From Cytidiella melzeri (Eukaryota; Basidiomycota; Agaricomycetes; Polyporales; Irpicaceae), in NCBI GenBank assembly GCA_022592445.1, contig JABYQR010000333.1, forward strand, positions 1 through 47,642: DNA of 47,642 nt. The letters run 5' to 3'. Positions 39,309-47,642 of this stretch are shown here, one piece after another. The position numbers and the translations under genes were made by a program. Positions within the stretch are counted from its first letter, which is position 1. Each line of letters begins with the position of its first letter. Below the pieces are notes generated by a model. The model was given only the letters and a program-made list of their open reading frames with translations, searched no databases and was not told the origin of the DNA.

Positions 39309-41174
39309 CTACTCACCGTGCCGAATCCCCGCCTTCAAGAATGGTATCGCCCTCATCTGCATCACAATCGCGAGTACGACAAAGCAGTGCCAGATACCAT
39401 GCGACCCGCCGCCTACCCAATCCAACCAGTGTTTCTCTCCAGGGCGGGTAAAGAAGGCTTCGGGGAAGTGAAAGGCGTAGACGAAGAGACCCAGGACGTA
39501 GCAGGAGAAGGATTGAAAGACGGGTGCTGCAGCAGAAAATTAGGGAGCGAAGAGGGAGGGTGCAAAAAAGGGAGAGGGGAGACGTACTGAGATAGGTGAG
39601 CATGTTGAGCATGCCGTAGATGTACCCGAGGTGCATCATTGGAGCGAGGGAGGTGAAGCCGATGCAGACGAAAAAGAAGATTCGCCAGCTCTGTATCCAA
39701 TAACGATGCGCGACGTTCAGACTTCCGGAGTGTATGCGTCGACAGAGAAACTCACCCGATGCTTCACATCATTGAACCAATCCATGAAGGGAAACACGGT
39801 GCTCGCGAGAAACACGAGCGTAAGCATGCTCAGCCAGAATGTCTGTGTCTTGACATACTCTCGGAACGCATAGTAGACTATCGTGCCTTGGGTCGTGCTC
39901 ATCAACCTGATGGCCAAGCCATAATCAGCAATCCCAACATGTGACGGAGAAAAAACTGACCATCCTATCCCGACATAGTCTATCCGCGCCGACATTTCGA
40001 CAGCATGCGGGTCTGCGCAGCCGGACATGGTGTGCCACAGCGAGCTGTTGAACATGCACAGCAAGGTGAACCCAGTGAAGATCAGTTCGATGACATCGGC
40101 GTCTGCCACAGAAGGCAAAGCGAACGGGGAGAATGGTAAAAGAGTGAGGCCCCAGAAGATGAGTGGTATGAAGTGAGTGTGGATGTTCACTGCACGGCAA
40201 GGTCGGTTCAAGTGGCGAGAGAGATGTTTTGGAGTGGACGTACCTGTCTCGTTGTGAATCTGGAAGAGCGAAAACAAGATCCGTGGCCAATGTGTGAGAG
40301 GAACGAACCTGCAATTTGTATGAGTGATTAGATGAAGGGAGAGTTGAGAGCCGACGCACCTGTACCCCTGCGTCACGAACGCGTTGCTCTTCCAAGCTTC
40401 GGGCAGCTCCTCGTAGTTGATCAAGCGAGCACCGTTGGAAGAGAGCCTCAAGGCCCGAAGGATCTCCGCCACAGCGTCCTGCGACGAGTCCTTCCCCTCC
40501 CTGCCGTGCGCAATCGGATCGACGAATTTCGGAGCGAGGGCAAGGTCGATCAGCTCGTGTACGGTCGCGTGGGGTTTCAGACCAGGCATCGTCTCTGTGA
40601 CGCCGTGTGGCAGCTCAAAGGACGACAGGTGAGATTGCAATGCGTGCAGGTGATGTGAAAGCGTCGGCACGTAGTCCAGCGGTGTCTTGATGTCTATTTC
40701 GCCGATGTGCATGTGGGACTTGACGAAGTCGCCTACGGTCTCTGAGGGATGGAGTTCTGGGAGGTGGGACGAGACGTCTGCTCGTATATGCTGCAGCATC
40801 TCGACGCCTGTGTTGAGCCATGCTCGAGCGTCCTCTACCTTTGACTCTCCCTTTGCCATGAGTTGTGATAACGGGTGTTCGAGTGAGGAGAGATGGGTCT
40901 CGAGGTCGGCGAGGTAGTTTAGTACATGGAGACGCAGGTCGGCTAGGATATGGTTATGGGATGGCTCAGGCGGGTCGGATGTCGAGTGCGCTGAGGGAGT
41001 GGAATGGGTGCGAGGTCGCTCTCTTGGGGGAGCACGCTGTTGGAGAGCGTTGCCGCAACCGCTGTAGGTGTCGACTGTGGTTGCGAGAGCGGCGACCATG
41101 TCAGTGAAGGACAGAGTGGATGTCGTCCGACTGGCAGACCTGAAAGTTGCAACGTACGACGAGCCGTCCATCAA
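39309..41174 (-). CDS. PAQR / adiponectin-receptor-like seven-helix membrane protein (Izh family)
   Basis: Six exons: 41174-40360, 40308-40244, 40189-39961, 39906-39756, 39690-39588 and 39526-39309. The introns (51, 54, 54, 65 and 61 nt) all have GT...AG ends, and the sum is 1,581 nt in phase for 526 residues. The first 270 residues are a hydrophilic extension. The PAQR core follows: IHNETVNIHTH at about 289-299, hydrophobic helices (FIPLIFWGLTLLPFSPF; VIELIFTGFTLLCMF), SSLWHTMSGC, RIDYVGIGW and the C-terminal GSHGIWH (495-501). The Ser, Asp and three His of this superfamily form a zinc site linked to ceramidase-like activity. Yeast Izh relatives act in zinc and lipid homeostasis. The start may be a later ATG; the long N-terminus is unlike the yeast Izh proteins. 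Confidence 0.9.
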
Positions 41175-41593
41175 ATCCTGTGCCCCAACTTGCCCCCAGC
41201 GTGATGGCCATTGTCCATGTGAAAATTATCGCCCGCGTTTGCTTCAGCTCTGAATGAGCAACGTTGACAAAAAGTCTGCGTAGTCGTTCGACTGACACAC
41301 GTAAAGCTAGTGATGGTGGTATACCAGTTCAGGAGCAGGTAACGAATGCGAAGAAAGGGGAGTCTCTCGAGTGCGGTCGGCTCGAGTCATCACAGTGGTG
41401 ATGGGGACTGATGACAAAAAGGGCACCCCCTTGAATCAGCTGCAAGAAGTCACACTTGGCTGCAAACTGAAAAGCACAAGCTAGGTGTGCGCCCTTTTAT
41501 ACATTGTACAACAAAACAAGCTGAAGTAATGAAGTGCACATGGTTTACTGCCACCCCCTCAATATTGCTTCCCATCTTGCTGCCTGCTCAGCT
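41175..41593. other. 5' flank of the PAQR gene
   Basis: No gene seen. It is presumably the promoter of the minus-strand PAQR gene, and is bounded at 41594 by a copia LTR. Confidence 0.5.
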
Positions 41594-42148
41594 TGTTAAA
41601 ACTATATAATATAATATGTAGTTTCCCACACCTTATTACTAAGGTAGCAGAGTTCCCACAGTCTTGATATGGGAGTTATGCAGCCGTATATGGAAACTCC
41701 AGTAGTAACCATCACATTAGCTGAGACGTACAGATATGGGTTGTGTAGACTAAGTAGTATAGCACTGTAGGGATACTGCACATATATGTATGCCTGTGTT
41801 CTAGTAGCATAGGAAATGACATGGAAAGCACGTAGTACAACTCCAGAGGATGCCTAAAGCATACATCTGAGGACAAGTACTAGCATGAGTCATTTACTCA
41901 TTGTGTACGCCTCTGGTACAAGTGCTGAGCCTAGTCATACAATAAGTCATGCATTCATAGCATGAGTCATGCATGAGTCATGCACTTAGTAATACAGTAG
42001 AATAGCTGAAGTAGACATTTATAGTAGTTGCTTACATAAGTGGATACAGACATGTATATAAGCAGAGCTGCTGAAGCAGCAAGAATAATAAGACTCATCT
42101 TCAAAGCTTAACAGCCTCTACCTCTCGCACACATATTCCACTTTGTTA
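41594..42148 (+). mobile_element. copia-type LTR, same family as 4149-4752
   Basis: It starts TGTTAAAACTATATAAT and ends CACTTTGTTA. TATA box ATGTATATAAGC near 42053, followed by GCAGAGCTGCTGAAGCAGC. A primer-binding site follows directly, so this is a 5' LTR, but no matching 3' LTR is found in the window. Confidence 0.85.
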
Positions 42149-42163
42149 GGTTATGAGCCCCGG
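42149..42163 (+). promoter_or_regulatory. primer-binding site, half-tRNA(iMet) type
   Basis: GGTTATGAGCCCCGG right after the LTR, as in the two young copia elements. Confidence 0.8.
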
Positions 42164-43439
42164 CTTTTAGCTTAACTACATCCACACTCTCAACGACATC
42201 CATCAACCAGTATCCCCCAAACTTTCTTATAAGTAAGTTTCTCTACTTTACTTTGTTTGGCCACACAGTAGTAGTAGAGTTGTACTGGTTGACTGCCTCA
42301 GCTTCGAATACAATATTCCCAACTGATTTTCTACGGCTAATTTCCTCACCTACTTGCCCCTTGCGTACGCACTCCCAACCCAGCTGAATACTTAAGCCAC
42401 CCTTGGTGGTTCTTGACTTTAACGAGTCGTGCATTACGCGGAATCTGCCTAACACGCAGTGTAAAATCTGGTGGTGGAGGAACAAGCTCCCACTTGTACA
42501 AGTGATAGATTGGCGGAGTAGTACAATAGGAGGGTAGTGTTGAGTGGCACTCTAAGCTTGTGACTTAGAGGCCTAGGACCTTTGTGTTGGCGCACATCAG
42601 TCAGTCCTGGAATTAGAAATTGCCACTTTTTGTAGCTGTGAAATTTCTTGAGGCATGTTGTCCACTTTTACTTTTGGTATCACGGGGATTGTGGACTCCC
42701 CTATACTTCGTGGTGTTTCTTACATGCGCCATTATGTTTTTGTCGTATCATACCGGCTGGTAGAAGTTGAAGTTGCAAGTGGTCATACTTGTCTTGAATC
42801 ACTTGTGGAAACTTTTACTCACATTTGACTTTTCCATTAGCAATTCCCAGGACTTTCTCAACGAAAGCGTAGAAGAAAGAATACGACGACATAAATCTTA
42901 TACTTTCAATTCTTTCTTCTAGACCATGATATTTTTGAAGATGCCCAAACAACTCTCGCCGTACTTCCCATCATGTCAAAGCCCGTTTCACTCCCCACTC
43001 TCCCAATGATCCCTACCGTGTCCATAATTACACTTGGTTTGACCGTATGGGTCATCCTATTGTCATGGAGATAAGGAGTTCTCCAACTCCCATCTCTATC
43101 CGTATGAGTCAAACCGACGCTCAGGATGCTAGGATCAATGTCAACTACGTTGACAGGGACGGAGTTTGGCGCATGGAATCAATGGAATACAGCCTTCTTG
43201 GTTGTCACGGCTGGGACAGGTTCAGGCAGAGTGACAGGCAAAGGCACCTCCAGGAGGTTAATTGTATCATCGATGAAGCCAATTGAGAGGCGGAATTGGG
43301 CTTGTACAGACGAAGGCCTCGCAATGTCAGTACGGAAATAAGGGCACATCAAACCCAAAGTTCTTCCAGGGTTAATGCTGCACCTCCTCGCCAATCTGCG
43401 TCACCGTCGCATCCTCATCCTCATTGTCATCCTACTCCA
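42164..43439. other. internal remnant or unassigned sequence
   Basis: No copia gag or pol is recognisable after the primer site. A minus-strand reading at about 42330-42490 (LVPPPPDFTLRVRQIPRN) looks protein-like but has no known domain and is soon closed. Short plus-strand frames at 43047-43341 overlap one another. It may be decayed or captured sequence. Confidence 0.4.
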
Positions 43440-44372
43440 ATGCCACCGCCTTTTGTGAGTGCAGGATTATTGCTTTGGGACATGGTTGCCCAAGCATTAA
43501 ATAATTATGCATCTTCACAGACTTCTTCAACTATGGTCAATCCGCCTACACCAGTCAATCCGCCTACACCAGTCATTCCGGATATTGTTGATGGTATGAA
43601 CAGTTTAAATATCAGTTCACCAGTTTCTCATGACTCTTTAGAACCAGTAGTCCAGGCCGCTTCGGCTGCCGAGCCTACTCTGGTTCCGTCCTCCACTACT
43701 CAGGAGGAGGGACAGGTTGAAGACACATGCCCAACGGTATTTGCTCCCCAACCAGTCATTCCCACTTTTTCATTCGACAACTGGGTCCACATTGATCGTA
43801 CCGACACCAGGCCGGCTTCGCCTGTCTACGCATGTGGTATGGTTTACGGCATGGATGGACCAAAGGGGGAGGTATTTAGACTGGAGCAGGTTTGTTCCAT
43901 CCTCGCTATGCAACACGTCAACCACCCCAACTATGTGCCAAATGAGCTGGTCTTACGTTCTAAGGGACTCGTCGACACGATGGTCGTAAGCATGGGAAAC
44001 AAATGCGAACACTATCGGGAGATGGTTGAGGAGTTGGAGGAATTTGCAAAGTCACAGCGGATCAAGGAGATCACATCCTGTGCCCGGATCTACCTAAAGC
44101 TCAAGAGGGGACAGTGGCTGGACTATGATAACATCTGGAACACATACTTCATTTCAGTTGCGGACTTTCACACAGCGATGGAGGTCTTCAATGGTTGTGA
44201 TCATTCAAGCAATCACCAGCTGGTCTGGCTGACCCAGAGACGTATGGAAAAGAAGGAGGATTGGATGAGCATCTTTCATAGGGAGGAAGAGTTCAAAGGT
44301 AAGATGAAGGAGGTAAAGATCGAGCCCGCTGAGCTCGAGCCTTCTTTAGAGCCTGGATCGTCTTCTTTTTGA
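43440..44372 (+). CDS. orphan protein, unknown family
   Basis: 310 residues from the ATG at 43440 (MPPPFVSAGLLL); the frame is open further upstream without an ATG. The N-terminal third is Pro/Ser/Thr-rich with a short tandem repeat (VNPPTPVNPPTPV). The middle part looks folded (FSFDNWVHIDRTDTRPASPV, FRLEQVCSILAMQHVNHP). A charged helix follows (HYREMVEELEEFAKSQRIKE), then ARIYLKLKRGQWLDYDNIW. The C-terminus is acidic and Ser-rich. It is about 1.3 kb downstream of a copia LTR and primer site, so it could be element-encoded or cargo. No domain is recognised. Confidence 0.5.
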   Translation: MPPPFVSAGLLLWDMVAQALNNYASSQTSSTMVNPPTPVNPPTPVIPDIVDGMNSLNISSPVSHDSLEPVVQAASAAEPTLVPSSTTQEEGQVEDTCPTVFAPQPVIPTFSFDNWVHIDRTDTRPASPVYACGMVYGMDGPKGEVFRLEQVCSILAMQHVNHPNYVPNELVLRSKGLVDTMVVSMGNKCEHYREMVEELEEFAKSQRIKEITSCARIYLKLKRGQWLDYDNIWNTYFISVADFHTAMEVFNGCDHSSNHQLVWLTQRRMEKKEDWMSIFHREEEFKGKMKEVKIEPAELEPSLEPGSSSF

Positions 44373-44603
44373 ATGGACTCTCTGCAAATCAAACTATACC
44401 GCGCATTGTATACTATAAAATATCGCAATGTGTATCTTTATACTTGTTACAAACAGTCATTTTCATTAGCGTAGTCCGTAGTGTACTTGTATACTTTCTC
44501 TATCTCTGACATGGATAGTCCAACAGAGACCGGATTTTTCCAATATTGTCACAAGTTTACAGCCTTAGGCGCCTATCTAGAGCGCTTATTTTCCGGCTAG
44601 GAG

Positions 44604-45190
44604 TGTTACCGGACCTAACCCTAACCTGGGTCACGTGACATCCTGCCTTATTTATCAATAGTCCAGACCCAAACCCTAGACTCAGTCTGGAGCGGTTCCA
44701 GATCAACCTAGGCTATTGTTCTATTGTTCCTTTTCCATTGATGGGGATTCCCCAGGGATTCCCCCAGGTCTTATTGTTCTATTGTTCTTATCCTATTGTT
44801 CTATTGTTGTATTGTTCTAGCTCTATTGTTCTACGTACCCTGGTCCTTGACAGTTACTCAGGTCCTTGACAGTTACCCCGGTCCTTGACAGTTACCCGGG
44901 TTCCTTATTGTTCTATTGTTACTCCAGTCCCACAGTTACTCCAGTCCCTAGTGTGGGAACTGGTGCACAGACCACCCAGACACAGTATATATAGTACCCC
45001 TTACCCTCCCTGGTTCTGCATCTTGACCTCTTCGTCATTTGCACTGCCAGTATCCGGCCTCTGTGCCTGCTTGCCTGCTCATCATCGACTCTGACCTTGT
45101 TGTCGTCGTTGGAGATCCTTTTCCTTTTCACCACCATCCATTCCACCCTTGTTTAGGGTTTAGCAGTATAGCAGCAGTCGCTCCGCGACA
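44604..45190 (+). repeat. 5' LTR of the second self-priming gypsy
   Basis: It ends CTCCGCGACA, matching CTCCGTGTCA of the first copy. TATA box at 44986 (TATATATAG). The priming motif ATCTTGACCT is at 45020-45029. U3 has many ATTGTTCT repeats and a 19-bp tandem repeat. Confidence 0.65.
44842..44898 (+). repeat. 19-bp tandem repeat in U3, three copies
   Basis: GGTCCTTGACAGTTAC recurs at 44842, 44861 and 44880. It lies upstream of the TATA box and may be a promoter element. Confidence 0.85.
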
Positions 45191-45204
45191 TTAGGTCAAG
45201 ATAC
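45191..45204 (+). promoter_or_regulatory. primer-binding site of self-priming type
   Basis: TTAGGTCAAGATAC follows the LTR. AGGTCAAGAT (45193-45202) is the exact complement of ATCTTGACCT at 45020-45029. In the first copy both partners carry the alternative base pair. Confidence 0.75.
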
Positions 45205-45293
45205 CACACAGCTACCGGCACGACTGCCCTTAGCTTGGATCAAGCCTTCCTGTCCCCCCAGTTTTAAAAAGTTTATTCCCCCCTACGTTTGAG

Positions 45294-46121
45294 AGTAAGC
45301 CATCGCCGTCCGTCTTGACGTGCTTGATCGCTGACTCGTTCACTTTCCGTGGTTGATTCTTAGTGCCGAAAGAATCCCACTCCCGTTTTACTGCTCGTCC
45401 AGATCCTTTGCACAAGGATCTGAACCAGGCACGTCGAGAAGTCCAGATCCATCGCGCCTTACCTCAGGCTGTGTTTGATCAACTCGACGCAGAGCACACA
45501 TGTGGCCAGAGTCACAAATACACGGAGAAGGAACTCAAGGCTATTGCCTCCTACGTCGGTCGTCGTAAACCCAAGGGTTCTGCCCTCACACATAGATTCC
45601 CCACAGTAGAGGAGTTTGAGAAACTCCGCACAGAATCCAAAGAGTTCGCCGCCCGCACCGCACGCGAACGAGCACAGGCTCTAGCAAACCTTCCTAAGAA
45701 GCCCTCTCTAGCAGAACGCTTCCCAGCCCGGCCCGCTACCAACCCTAGCGCAGCCCTCATAGCAGCTAAGCCGACTCTCATCGACTTCCGCAAGCATACT
45801 GTTGAAGACCTTCACGGTATCTTCACTCCCAAGCTCACCGCTACCCTCCAACGTCTGTCGATTCTCCCCACCATTGACAAATACCACCAGCTTCATAAAG
45901 ATACGAAGTGTCAGTTTGAGCAGGAGAAACAGAAGCTAGAGAAGCTTCTAGAGGAATTACCAACCCGAGCCCCTGTCATCACTCATCGTGAGTGGCAGCT
46001 GCTGGATTGGGGATTAAAGGCAATTGGGAAAATCAGTTTCACGGGTCTAAGGAGGAACTACGAGCAGGTGTTCAAAGGGTTAGATAAAGTTTGGGCGGAC
46101 GAGTACTTCATCTCGTTCTGA
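45294..46121 (+). CDS. ORF1 homologue, unknown function
   Basis: About 252 residues. The frame lacks an ATG (GTG at 45363). An intron GTAAGC (45295) to GATTCTTAG (45363), with branch-like CTGAC, joins A at 45294 to TG at 45364, giving AUG-CCG-AAA-GAA. It shares with 11963-12764 the start MPK, KPTLIDFRK/KPVLIDFKK, IF.PKLTA, and the C-terminal REWQLLDWGLKAIGKISF block. The central region is a charged helix (QFEQEKQKLEKLLEELP). It ends at a TGA, after which the same frame stays open into gag. Confidence 0.7.
45295..45363 (+). other. predicted leader intron that creates the ORF1 start codon
   Basis: 69 nt, GTAAGC donor, CTGAC branch-like motif, GATTCTTAG acceptor; same place as the intron at 11964-12036. 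Confidence 0.65.
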
Positions 46122-47642
46122 ATAGAATACAGTGTGGCTTCCCAAAGTCCCAATAGCAGCATTTGGTCCAGAGATCATCTTCCGTGCGAAAACTATCCCC
46201 ACGCCTTCAACAACCAGACTGTCAGAGACGAAAGCTACGACCCAGAGGAAGGACATCAGATTTGTGAAGCACAACCGTGTCCCAACCGATACAACAGAGT
46301 AGAATATCCTGGTCGTTACGCAAATCAGTATCGATCCATCCATCACTGGCAGGAAGATCGCATTCTTGAATCTCTCCCACCACTACCTGAACCTGAAGAA
46401 GATTTCGATCGAACCTTCACACAGGAACAATATCAGATGGATTCCACCAATGTCTCACAGCATGCTTCCAGGGCAGCAACTCCCGCCCCCACACAAGAGC
46501 CGTCCCCGCCTCCCACAGCAGAACAGCTTCTGCACGCACTACTCCTGGGTCAGCAACAGCTGACACAAGCTATCACAGCCCTGGTTCAGAACCAGCAACA
46601 ACCGGTAAACAATAGGTCACGGGAAAGGGTTGTGGAAAAACCCGCCAGCTCTAAGGGCAATGCTAGTAGTGACGCACGTCGCTTCTTAGCTGCCTTCTCA
46701 ATGTATGCGCAGTTCAACGAGAAGCTGTCTCCGTATAATGCTCAAGGTGGTCAGACTCGGTTGGATCATCTCTGGATTTCGTCGGCCCTGTCATTTATGA
46801 CAGAAGATGCAGCAGTTTGGGCAACGCCCCACATGGACTTGATTGCCAGTCATCAAATGGCATTCAATGGTGATTGGGACGACTTCAGAACGGCGTTCAA
46901 AGCACAATTTGAACCAGTTGATGAAATGGTGGATGCCAAGGCCAAGCTCAGGGAGCTGTGGCAAGGCAAAAAGACGGTTCCCGAATACACGGCCCGATTC
47001 CGGGAAATCATGGACAGGACAGGTTACTCGACACAAGACCTTTGTGATTGCTACTATGAACATCTGAGCACCACGATTAAGGATGAACTAGTTCACACCG
47101 CACGGTCCCATGTCACCCTTGTTGATCTGATCAATGTGGCCACAGATATCGACAATCGTCTTCGGGTTCGAGCTCAGGAAAAAGCTCGTGAACAAGGTCG
47201 AACAGTCCCCAACGTGTTCAAATCTACCCCGGTCTCCACCTCGTCCCCGGCTCCTTTTGTCCAACCGTCTCGTGATTCCAATGCTATGGAAATCGATGCC
47301 ACTAAAGTCGGTCCCAATGGGAAAACACGTGCTGATTTCATGAAAGCAATGAATGGAAGATGCTACGGATGTGGATCTAAGGAGCACCAGAAGAAAGACG
47401 GCAAACATGATCGGGAATTGTGTGGACATTGTGGAGGCAACCATCAGACGCAAGTGTGCCAAAGCCGGTTCCTTGGGTACCCACCTAGGCAACAGAAGGT
47501 GGCTGCCAGCACTCTTTTCGATCCGTCCACTTCGGCCCCCTCGTCGTCCTCGTCCGCGAGGCCCTTACCTACCCCGCCCGCTGCAACCGTTGCCAGCTCT
47601 TCGTCTTCAACTCCGTTTGACTACGATGCCATTATGAAGCAG
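46122..47642 (+). CDS. gag: gypsy Gag, 3' truncated by the window; open in frame with ORF1
   Basis: The frame is open from the codon after the ORF1 TGA to the last base. The first ATG is 46437 (MDSTNVSQHASRA), which would give at least 402 residues. It has a Gln-rich N-terminus, a capsid domain (ALSFMTEDAAVWA, FRTAFKAQFEPVDEMVDAKA, VPEYTARFREIMDR), the NAMEID linker, and two Cys/His clusters (RCYGCGSKEH; LCGHCGGNHQTQVC), then Ser/Pro-rich sequence. The 105 codons between the TGA and the ATG contain no stop and look coding (NQYRSIHHWQEDRI). It is homologous to the gag at 12835-14085. Confidence 0.85.
   Translation, partial: MEYSVASQSPNSSIWSRDHLPCENYPHAFNNQTVRDESYDPEEGHQICEAQPCPNRYNRVEYPGRYANQYRSIHHWQEDRILESLPPLPEPEEDFDRTFTQEQYQMDSTNVSQHASRAATPAPTQEPSPPPTAEQLLHALLLGQQQLTQAITALVQNQQQPVNNRSRERVVEKPASSKGNASSDARRFLAAFSMYAQFNEKLSPYNAQGGQTRLDHLWISSALSFMTEDAAVWATPHMDLIASHQMAFNGDWDDFRTAFKAQFEPVDEMVDAKAKLRELWQGKKTVPEYTARFREIMDRTGYSTQDLCDCYYEHLSTTIKDELVHTARSHVTLVDLINVATDIDNRLRVRAQEKAREQGRTVPNVFKSTPVSTSSPAPFVQPSRDSNAMEIDATKVGPNGKTRADFMKAMNGRCYGCGSKEHQKKDGKHDRELCGHCGGNHQTQVCQSRFLGYPPRQQKVAASTLFDPSTSAPSSSSSARPLPTPPAATVASSSSSTPFDYDAIMKQ

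Larger units (their letters stand above)
44604..47642 (+). mobile_element. 5' part of a self-priming gypsy element with ORF1 and gag (runs off the window)
   Basis: LTR, primer site, leader intron, ORF1 and gag occur in the same order as in 11134-14085, with related sequence. The pol region and 3' LTR would lie beyond 47642. The left LTR boundary (TGTTACCGG) is inferred from the TG start and is uncertain. Confidence 0.75.

Noticed and set aside
44516..44603. Inverted remnant of the chromodomain gypsy LTR
   Set aside because: Only a short GCGCTTATT/CCGGC similarity to the 8940-8983 repeats; too weak to call.

Overview
The window looks like a piece of a basidiomycete (Agaricomycete-type) fungal chromosome. 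The host genes carry short introns (about 50-65 nt, GTRNGT-like donors, CTNAC/CTGAC-like branch points). They include an F-box-like gene, a PAQR/adiponectin-receptor-like membrane protein and large Ser/Pro-rich low-complexity proteins. The mobile DNA is Ty1/copia elements and chromodomain or self-priming Ty3/gypsy elements, as in mushroom-forming fungi. The species cannot be named from the sequence.

Layout. 1-4148: minus-strand host sequence, an EDC4-like fragment with frame disruptions and an unidentified multi-exon gene, plus a solo copia LTR (1256-1469) and a composite palindrome (3784-3845). 4149-16405: a dense retroelement graveyard. It holds a solo LTR with a bZIP-site array, an old gypsy solo LTR, copia RT fragments, a collapsed chromodomain gypsy (8392-10985), and a degenerate copia (10986-16405) split by a 3.9-kb gypsy derivative whose LTRs face each other (11134-15039). 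16821-27696: a host gene block, all minus strand. 28879-39253: a young copia element (minus strand) with a second young copia (33459-38712, plus strand) inserted in its gag. Both have identical LTRs and perfect 5-bp target duplications. 39309-41174: six-exon PAQR gene. 41594-44372: another copia LTR with primer-binding site, then an orphan ORF. 44604-47642: the 5' part of a second member of the self-priming gypsy family, running off the window.

The most interesting system is the gypsy family seen at 11134-15039 and 44604-47642. Each copy has an LTR with a TATA box, and about 30 nt downstream a 10-nt motif. That motif is complementary to the sequence just after the LTR, and the pairing covaries between the two copies, as expected for Tf1-like self-priming. 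Each then has a leader with an intron whose removal appears to create the AUG of an upstream ORF (A|TG across the splice), a conserved unrecognised ORF1, and a gag. In the second copy ORF1 and gag are in the same frame, separated by one TGA. The first copy has an inverted second LTR joined through the priming motif, which looks like a frozen self-priming by-product that was integrated.

All calls are from reading the sequence by eye; no database search was run.
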